Below the pieces are notes generated by a model. It did no database searches. It saw only the letters and a list, made by a program, of their open reading frames with translations, and was not told the DNA's origin. Of a stretch of 64,000 nt of DNA, positions 56,509 through 64,000 are shown piece by piece. A program made the position numbers and the translations under genes. The first letter of the stretch is position 1. Each line of letters begins with the position of its first letter. Origin of the DNA: Adiantum capillus-veneris. Taxonomy: Eukaryota > Streptophyta > Polypodiopsida > Polypodiales > Pteridaceae. The stretch is taken from the NCBI GenBank assembly GCA_014529385.2, contig CM043959.1:88562029-88626028 (forward strand). Direction: 5' to 3'.

Positions 56509-56912
56509 AGGGGGGACCAAGCATGAGAGCGGAGTATACTCTCCCACACACACAAACACATAAACACATTCTCTCATTGTGTGGAGTGCAAAGTGCAAGA
56601 TCTCCATCTCCTTCTCCAAGCTTGTGGAGAAGCCTACACCAACACTCTTGGCTATGGAATGCAAATCCAACCAAGAGCCATGCTTATATGCTTAAGCTTT
56701 CCATCTTCTTCATTTTCATTACTATGCTATTATGCTATGATAATCAAGAAGAGTCATGATAAGTGAGGAACTATTGACTCTTCTTGCTCACTATTATGTT
56801 GCTACCATCAATTAAGTTCACCCTCTATGTTCTCAAAGTGATCTCACAAAAATACTCACTCTAATTCTCTTAATTCCTCTATTATCAAAGTTCATAGGCC
56901 ATCTTCATTACA
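55675..56912 (+). repeat. 5' LTR of G1, + strand copy (1,238 bp)
   Basis: Starts TGTCATAAAATATAATATT and ends GGCCATCTTCATTACA. Contains a (GA)n tract at 56471-56505 where the - strand copy has a short CT/C-run. Flank on the left is CTACAG. Confidence 0.88.
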
Positions 56913-56925
56913 TGGGTATCAGAGC
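56913..56925 (+). other. Primer-binding site of G1
   Basis: TGGGTATCAGAGC directly after the LTR; an initiator Met tRNA type site with one extra G. Confidence 0.75.
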
Positions 56926-57325
56926 ATTTGGTTTCTCTTTTCTTGCTTAAGAAGAGAGGTCCTTAAGTAGCCTATTAATGGTTGATGTTTTTAATTATAT
57001 TAAGGTAAGCGGGATTGGGATCTATTATCGGTTTTGTTGAGCCCACTATGTAGGATATGGTGCACACCTTGGGATATTTGGTCTTAATAATGGGGTCTTT
57101 TATACTTGCCTATGGCTTTACCATTATTGACCCATAAGAAGTTCAAAAGGAGCTATCCCTCGGTAATTCTGCTATGTTAGACCCACCCGAATACTCTCTA
57201 TAATTAACCAATTTGAGTCGTGGGTGTAGATACTTAAGTGCTTATTTTCAAAGGCTAAGAGGGATAGAAACTAAGGTTTTGAATTGCCAAAGGATACACT
57301 AAGTAAACACATAAGTATAATTAAC

Positions 57326-58028
57326 ATGGCTGACAATAACCAAGAGAGTAGAATGAACATTGATAACTTTGATTTTGTGCATGAAGGTGCTAATGATGAT
57401 GCCCCCATGTTTATCAATTATCTTGTTACTAGGTTGCATCAAGCTATGGGAAACCCTACTTTGCAAGCTGAAATTACTCAACAACTTCATGCTTATGCGA
57501 TTTCCCTTCCTCTCTAAGAGGAGAGAGAGTTTAGGAGGCCGTCAACCCATAGTCCTTCTCCTCGTCAATCTGAAAGGGAAGAGAGGAAACAAAGGAAGAA
57601 AAAGGCAAGAAAGAGGTCACCCCACTTCTTTTGCCTTTTCAACTTCCTCCTTCTCTGACAAAATCTATGTCTATTCTCCTAGAGAATACAAGAGGGGAGG
57701 ACATCGCAAATCATACCTTGCATGGCAAAGATCACAAAAGCTCAAGAAGTTCAAAGAGGGAGGAAAGAGTATCTCTTTTCTCACTTATGATGTCACCTTT
57801 GGTGCCACCGACAAAGTATTGGCCTTCATCCAACTATTTGATGCGGCCTTTGGAGATGAGGGCTTCACGGAGTCCTCCAAGATACACCATGTAGCTATAC
57901 ACTTCCAGAAATCTGCTCGTCTATGGTGGGCTAGCCTTCGTGGCAATGATAAGCCCCAAAGACATGGAAAACTCTACGAGTTTTCATCATGAAGCAATTC
58001 CTTGCAAGCGATACAAAGGACAAAGTGT
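57326..58028 (+). pseudogene. G1 gag (+ strand copy), 3'-truncated
   Basis: ATG 57326 (MADNNQESRMNIDNFDFVHE) gives an open stretch to 57517. Frame-shifted continuation shows the basic segment and then FDAAFGDEGF and RLWWASLRG (57830-57945). Homology to the - strand copy stops at 58028 within the capsid region. Confidence 0.87.
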
Positions 58029-58059
58029 AAACACCTTGGCATGCTTTAATGTCAACTTT

Positions 58060-58680
58060 GATCCCTAAAATTTCCCTTTAGACATCATACACGTATAATG
58101 TCTATCTGGGCAGAATAAGGTGAAACTCACTCCAGAGGTCCCTCACTACACTGGTAACCCACAATAACTTTAAGAATTTAAATCCAACACTTTTTGTGCT
58201 AACTATGATCAATTTAAGAAATCACTTTGCCTAGATCCATCTTGTGGTCTTTATAAGCCCACAAATGCTTCAAATTCAATGAAATTTGGCCGATATGCTT
58301 CCTAGATTCTCTAGAACACAAGGGTGCACTCATATATAACTCTTGACCCAAAATATGGCCTTTAAGACATCATACGTGTATAATGTCTAGGTGGTAAGAA
58401 TGAACTTCTATTGCTACCCTAGGTGCCCTTGATGTGTACAACATGAATATGTACTCGCATCAAATTTCGGATGTCAAAATTGCACCTTATCACCACTTTC
58501 TGACAAGGAATCCCTCAAAAGAGTAAAATCCTCTCAACACTCAATCTATATGCCCAAATGAAATGAAATTTTGTTTATGTGCTCAAGACATCATCTAAAA
58601 CATGGGTGTAAAGTCAAAAGTTCATTTTAGCTGCCATAATTCCCTTCAGCCATCATATGCGTATGATATCTGATGATGAA
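58060..58680 (+). repeat. Diverged tandem repeat, unit about 285 bp, each with a near-palindrome
   Basis: AGACATCATACACGTATAAT...T (58080-58103), AGACATCATACGTGTATAAT...T (58365-58388) and AGCCATCATATGCGTATGAT...T (58648-58671) lie 285 and 283 bp apart, each preceded by an A/T-rich phrase such as CCCTAAAATTTCCCTT. Each 24-mer is close to its own reverse complement. Confidence 0.75.
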
Positions 58681-59455
58681 TTTTTGGACATAATTCATTT
58701 ACAAGCATCCCCAAGTCTCTAGCACTAGTTCTCAAGCACTTTTATTAATTTTCATGGAAAAAAAATGCTCATAATCACAAGTTTTTCTTTGTTCTATTTC
58801 CGACCCTCCGTCTTTTGTCTTTTGGGTGCCATGGGTGGGTCAAAACCGTAAACTCAAGGTGTAATTAAGGTAAAACCCCCCTTCTGAACACTCTAGTGTA
58901 GTCAGATTTTTCAAATTTATAGAGTTGCAATTTTTCTACATAGAACCCTTGTGCATGATCTCTTATAGACACAACACCAACCACTCATGCAAAAATTTCA
59001 ACAAAAACTTATTTATTGTACTTTTTCCTTAAAAGCAGACTTTTTCATGATTTTAAATGAGAACAAGCACTTCAACAAATAGATCAATGATGAATAGCAC
59101 TATATCAAAATCAGATCACTTATCTAAAGCTACTCCTACACATCATATGGGGTTTTGCATTTATGAGTAGAAAAACACTTCACTGCCACACACGGATTAG
59201 TAAATGCTTTTATCACCTCGCAAATCACTGGACCACCAACAACTACTCTAATCTATAACTAATACTACAAATCCTAACTAAATCTATCTAGTCGTAGACC
59301 CTCGGCAAGGCACACGCTTTGTGGCTATCCACTTGATCTCAAAATATCCTCTTTTGGATCCACTTAAGAAGAAATTCTCTCTTTAGCCAAAACTAAAGCA
59401 AGCAACCATCACACGAGTGTTAGTAGGGTCACGTAGTCAAGTCCTTCTGTCCTCG
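58681..59455 (-). other. Probable leader side of another LTR element; no coding motif
   Basis: The sequence lies downstream, on the - strand, of the primer-binding site at 59467. No gag motif was found. Confidence 0.35.
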
Positions 59456-59469
59456 ACAGTGGCGCCAAT
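59450..59469 (-). other. Primer-binding site and LTR end of another LTR retrotransposon
   Basis: On the - strand: ...CCGCAACA, then TTGGCGCCACTGTCGAGG. An LTR ending in CA at 59469, followed by TGGCGCC, is the arrangement of plant Gypsy elements that prime from an Asp- or Arg-type tRNA. The LTR would run towards higher coordinates; its other end was not found. Confidence 0.6.
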
Positions 59470-60470
59470 GTTGCGGCAGTGCATGCAACACTACCTAGAT
59501 CAACATAGATGACACGATAGGAGCACGGAGGCAATCTCTTTAGCTTGTCAGCCTGAGATCATTCCACACATACAACACTATGGAAGGCCAACTAAACCAC
59601 AATCAAGAATCTCACTGCCCTCAACTACACCACCCAACCCACATATACACAAACGAAAGAAAACTCACCAAACTATACTAGAATTGTAAGAAACTTAAGG
59701 AACACCATCCCCTCACTAGGATACACCTATCCCAAAGCCTCTACACTCAAAACTCTCACTCTAGATCTATCTGCAAAAAACGTGTATGAAGACAGAGCAG
59801 AATTTCAAAAGTTCCCGAAACTGAAATCTATGAGTATCTTTGCGTAGCTTATGTTGCCATGATTCTAATGACTACTTGCATGCAAAAAAGAGACATCGTT
59901 TAGTACACTTATGACCACAAATATCTCGTAGATGCCTTAGCACGCATGCTACATTCTGCGTGGAATGCTTGGTGTTGATGCATAGCTCTCAGTGAGCCTA
60001 CAACAATGGTACATTCGGCTCTCCAATGCGATGAGTGAGCGGGAAGTAGCACCAGGAGGAAGCTCTTGCTCTTGCTCTCTCTCTCTCTCTCTCATACATA
60101 GTCGACGATAGCTTAATCAAAACTTGATTATAATAAAGTACTCCTTACAAAATGACCTAGGTATCTTATATACTAAGGCTATCATAGGTTAAACCAAAAT
60201 AGACTTCAAAGAATCAAATGGCTTTGTATTTACAATTTAGAAGTGCCATTGCACACCAGCTCTTACAACTAGAATAACTACTCATTACAAATGATGTTTT
60301 TAATCACAATCCGCATCATTTCACAACTCTCAAGAAATAAGACTTTGGTATAGAAGTTGAGTTATGTTGTGCTATTGACCCATGGGTCAACAACTCTCAA
60401 CCACTAAGTTTAGTCATACCTTCTCTAAACACTGTTGGCAAGGAATTTTCTTGTTGCATAGCTTAAATAA
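59470..60470. other. Possible LTR body and unassigned sequence
   Basis: Would contain the LTR (- strand) whose end is at 59469. A short CT tract lies at 60076-60093. No gene recognised. Confidence 0.35.
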
Positions 60471-60471
60471 G

Positions 60472-60473
<2 letters not shown>

Positions 60474-60505
<32 letters not shown>

Positions 60506-60672
60506 CCATAACGTTTTAATATCACCAAAATAAATAGTGCAACACACACACACACACACACCCATAACGTTTTAACACCACCAAAGTAAATAAATTAAAA
60601 TAACTATCTAATGAGTTTTGAGAAGGGGAGATGGACACACACACACACACACACATACACACACACACACAC

Positions 60673-60730
<58 letters not shown>
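60474..60730 (+). repeat. Cluster of (CA)n and (GA)n microsatellites
   Basis: CA tracts at 60474-60504, 60541-60561 and 60635-60673, followed by a GA tract at 60675-60730. The first two CA tracts and their 3' flanks (CATAACGTTTTAA...CACCAAA) are a tandem duplication of about 65 bp. Confidence 0.95.
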
Positions 60731-60733
<3 letters not shown>

Positions 60734-60992
60734 CATTGTTCTTAAAGGTTAGATTGACCTATGGGACCAAATACAACATGTAGCATGTTTGAAGACTATG
60801 GTTATATTGGTGGCAATTGACAATTTGAATCCATGAAGTTTTTGGGAGAGAATTTAATGTAAGCCATGGTCATAGCTAAAATGTAAGAAACGCAAGTTTG
60901 ATGTGACCAAAAGTTAAGCACTTAAGTAGGGTATGATGCATAATATGAAATTTTCAAGGGACATAATGTGCAGACAAAAAGAGACTCTCCTA

Positions 60993-61248
60993 CATTGCCT
61001 CAATGTTCGATCTCACATTTAAGGGAGTAGGAGCTAAGCCAAATGGTTGGTATGATATAGAGTGTGCATAAGGGAATAGGCTCAAACATGTAAATGGTTG
61101 AATATAATTTTCTCAATGTAAATCGAACATTGCCTCAATGTTCGATCTCACATTTAAGGGAGTAGGAGCTAAGCCAAATGGTTGGTATGATATAGAGTGT
61201 GCATAAGGGAATAGGTTCAAACATGTAAATGGTTGAATATAATTTTTC
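60993..61248 (+). repeat. Tandem duplication, period about 135 bp
   Basis: CATTGCCTCAATGTTCGATC... at 60993 repeats from 61128 almost exactly. Confidence 0.93.
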
Positions 61249-61249
61249 C

Positions 61250-62816
61250 TTTCAAAGAGGAACGTGATTTTTTAATTTAGGGGGAGAGGGAGAGAGAAAT
61301 CAATGACACATGATTTTAGGTAACAACCTAAATTTTGAACAACATCCTTTAGTTTAGCATAATGGCCAGAACACTTGCAAAAATAAACCTTATCTTGCTT
61401 TCATTTCTATCACACATTAAGGTGCAAATGGCATGAAAGTGCATTGAAAAGATAGTATGCACCTTATCATACCAAGCTGCTTATGCATTGTTGTGATTAG
61501 GTCACGATGTAAACTATTACCATGGCTGTGTACAAAACATAAATAGAGATGCAAGCAAGTGAGGCATCTAAATATCAACATAGATGGAAGGGTCAATCAC
61601 ATTCTTCATATTAAAGAAAGCCAACTTATCTCTTTGAAATTTGAAGTTCTCTTGGTATATTGTAAATTATGAGACCTAATCTTTTCACAAGTCCACTCTT
61701 AGACATGAAATGTTTTATAATTACCCAGTGTAGCGGCTATGGGTCTTCATGTTTGAAAATTTGTTGACTTACCCACTTTGTATTTCTAGGCTTGGTAGCA
61801 CTTTAAGTTTTTTAAAATGTGAATAATGCAAGTGGGAAATATGGATATGCTCATCTTGCTCCGAAAGTTTGACACGCTTGGTAACTTTCTATTTGCGATG
61901 CATGGCATATAGTGATGCATAAATTGAAGTGATCAAAATTAAATCTTGGTATGTGGCCATGATATTTGAGTAACAAGCATCAAGCCTACAAACTTTGAAG
62001 AAATTTGGGGTCCGTTTGGCATTTTTTCCACAAAAAATGCATGTTGGGGGTTGAAACTATCCCAAAATGGCCCTATAAAAGCCAACATATGGGTCCAAAT
62101 GGTGTGAAAGACTGAATTTTGACACGTCACTCATGGTGGTGTGGATGTATAAGCTAGGGGATGCTTTCTTGAACAAATACCATCTTTGAGTGCAACAAAG
62201 AGCAAGGTCTCTACATGTAGTCCACTGTAATCTCAACTTGTTCGCTTCCTATTTTCGAGTGTGTGAAGGAGTGAATGAGGTTTTCTTTTCTTCAATTTTT
62301 CACTTAGGAGAGTCTGTGGAAGTTTTGACGTATCCACGTATGTTTGTGTGTGAGAGGAATTGAGGGTAGAACTTTCTACAAGACAATCTGACCTTGTATC
62401 AGTGACATTGAGGTTGAGACTACACCAAAGAGTACAATAGAGTGGAGTTTGGTGTTGCCTTTGTAATGGTTTGAGAGTAGCCTTCCTATGGCTAGAGATA
62501 TGGTGTTTTTGATGATCCTTCTTGTGTCTTTTGGTGGTCGTTGACTGTGATTCTAAGCTTTGATCAATTCGACTCACTTCCGAGTGTTTGAGAGCAGACA
62601 TGGACTTGTAGTTCAATACGTTTGAAGCTTGAGCCAAGTGTGGAGAGGTTTATTGGTTTCTTGAGTGGTCTTGTGTGAGATAAAGAGGACAAAAGAGTTC
62701 CTTGTGTTGTGCTAAGTGAAGGTGTGTGAGTGTGTGCACGGTGTCTTTTCCTCCATGAATGGGATAGATTCTGTTGGTTTTTAAATGTCACCCTTGTCTT
62801 TCCAATTTGTAGGATT
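61250..62816. other. Unassigned region
   Basis: No gene recognised. Open stretches on the - strand (62233-62637) are Ser/Thr/His-rich without a motif. Confidence 0.35.
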
Positions 62817-63650
62817 TCATGACTTCTTAAGATGAAAACCGGTAGTAGAGTTTGCGATGGAGCGGCTCTTGTTTCGCTTTGCTGCCTGCAAGGCCATGGA
62901 GCTGGGATGCTCGCGGATGGTGCTGCGGTAGGGCGGAGCGAGGGTTGAGCATGCTGGTGTCGTGTTCTTGAAGGTGTTTGAGGGCTGAGTACTTAGGTGG
63001 GAGGCTCTAGGAAGATCGCCCCTTCTTGCATGTGGCCTCCTCAAGTCGGCGCCCTCATTTTCTGGAACTGGCAAAGATCATCTCTCCTGGATCTGTAAAG
63101 CTCTAAAACGGAGGTTTCTCTCTTTTATGGTTCTGTTGTGGATGGGGTCATGATGCTAGTGGAGGGGAGGCTCATTGGTGGTAGCATTTGTGTCAATTCA
63201 TGGCATCCCAGTGGCTTGCTTCCCCCTTGATGGAAGCTGCGAGGCTTACCTTAATACCCCGATCGTGGTGTGGTCTCCGGAGTTTTATGGTTGTGGCTGA
63301 CTGTCATGTCTTCTGGTGGCTCGATCTACGAGGTGATGGAGGATCATGCCTCCCCCCTTATGTGATTTTTACTGGTAGGTCTATGGTATGTTTAGCTCCA
63401 CTGATTGCTTGTTCTGCTTAGCTCTCGATCTATTGTAATGGATCATCCTGAGGTGACTTCCTCGTAGGGTGGCATCCCTGCTGGTTTCTGTGGTGACAGC
63501 CTCATGATGCTTTGTTGCATTGGTACATATTGATGTGGTTTGTCTCGACTCATAGTTCTGGTTCTTTTTGGATGTGGAGGTGTATTTTTTGGAACCCTGG
63601 CTCAAAATTACGACCAGGGCGAAGGTTGTTAATTTTTTTTTTATGGTCAA
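62817..63650 (+). other. Possible LINE 3' end
   Basis: G/T-rich sequence on the + strand ending GGAACCCTGG...CGAAGGTTG, a T-run and ATGGTCAATATAATCAA near 63655. The style of this tail (short untranslated end, T-run, then a short A/T tail) is like plant LINE 3' ends, but no RT motif accompanies it. Confidence 0.3.
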
Positions 63651-63929
63651 TATAATCAACTCACAAATGTGAGTACTGAAAGAAACAAGTGAAGGGTCAC
63701 AGTGGCTTTCTAAAACAATAAGAAAGTGATAAAATCATTAGGTTGAGTTTAACTAGAATTATATAAGGTGAAGCATTGTTCGAGAATGTCTCTTTTATTA
63801 AGTGACCGGCGAGTGTCCTCCTTGCAAAGAAGCAAACCAAAAGTACTAGCAAATTTTTTGAAATTTGCAGGATTCTTGAACTAAGTTTGACATCATTGCA
63901 CCGATTTTTCTTCTCTTTACCAAGGTTTG
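63651..63929. other. Unassigned stretch
   Basis: Nothing recognised. Confidence 0.3.
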
Positions 63930-63930
63930 C

Positions 63931-63967
<37 letters not shown>

Positions 63968-63986
63968 TACACATACACACACATAT
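63930..63986 (+). repeat. (CT)n followed by (CA)n microsatellite
   Basis: About 11 CT units, then CA units with TA interruptions, to near the window end. Confidence 0.95.
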
Positions 63987-64000
63987 CTATGTAATACATA

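Larger units (their letters stand above)
55675..58028 (+). mobile_element. Gypsy element G1, + strand copy, truncated in gag
   Basis: LTR, primer-binding site, leader and gag up to about the middle of the capsid domain, then unrelated sequence from 58028. Divergently oriented with the - strand copy 6.2 kb to the left. Confidence 0.9.

Noticed and set aside
1-64000. tRNA, rRNA and telomere repeats
   Set aside because: No cloverleaf-forming tRNA sequence, rRNA segment or TTTAGGG run was noticed; the tRNA-like TGGTATCAGAGC words are primer-binding sites.

Overview
The window looks like nuclear DNA of a land plant with a large, repeat-rich genome. It has Ty1/Copia and Ty3/Gypsy LTR retrotransposons, a LINE remnant, terminal-inverted-repeat elements, tandem satellites and many long GA/CT, CA and C microsatellites. 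No intact host gene was recognised. Two features, a Penelope-like reverse transcriptase relic and a DDE-like transposase of a type I associate with animal genomes, make me lean towards a seed-free plant such as a fern or lycophyte. That is an inference with low confidence.

Layout: 0-2.4 kb is the 3' end of a Copia element (family C1, 227-bp LTRs). 2.5-7 kb (- strand) holds reverse-transcriptase-like fragments preceded by two well-formed 5' exons of an unrecognised gene. 7.7-17.2 kb is a 90-bp tandem duplication and a satellite of about 330-365-bp units. A 5.7-kb C1 element (9980-15653, ATAAG target duplication, duplicated 5' end) and two short inverted-repeat elements have inserted into that satellite. 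17.2-18.2 kb is a Gypsy RT scrap. 18.2-21.8 kb holds two truncated C1 copies in tandem, joined inside an integrase gene. 21.8-33.1 kb is a block of Gypsy material: an old LTR of family G1, then a decayed - strand element (G2) with a doubled integrase zinc module and a second protease-like domain beyond the integrase. 33.1-35.35 kb resumes C1 sequence 68 bp beyond where the 21.76-kb copy stopped, so the 11.4-kb block may have split one Copia element.

35.6-44.5 kb is the least conventional part. A transposase-like gene (+, 37.7-39.4 kb) converges with an intron-containing - strand locus (40.65-44.5 kb) that encodes a probable coiled coil, a RING-H2-like cysteine/histidine cluster and an FCP1/HAD-like segment. 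Three arrays sharing the motif AAAGTACC lie before, between and within these genes. 44.65-49.5 kb is a 3'-truncated G1 Gypsy element (-) with a 1.4-kb LTR, and 55.7-58.0 kb is a second G1 copy (+), so the two diverge from each other. Between them lie an inverted-repeat element (49.5-49.9 kb), a LINE fragment (50.1-51.2 kb), GA tracts and duplicated blocks rich in poly-C. From 58 kb to the end there are diverged tandem repeats, the primer-binding site of another - strand LTR element, microsatellites and sequence in which I see no gene.

Almost every coding stretch is broken. In C1 copies many breaks are CAG-to-TAG or CAA-to-TAA changes, as expected of cytosine deamination in silenced elements. 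The genes do not form a working pathway; the window records repeated insertion, nesting, truncation and tandem duplication.
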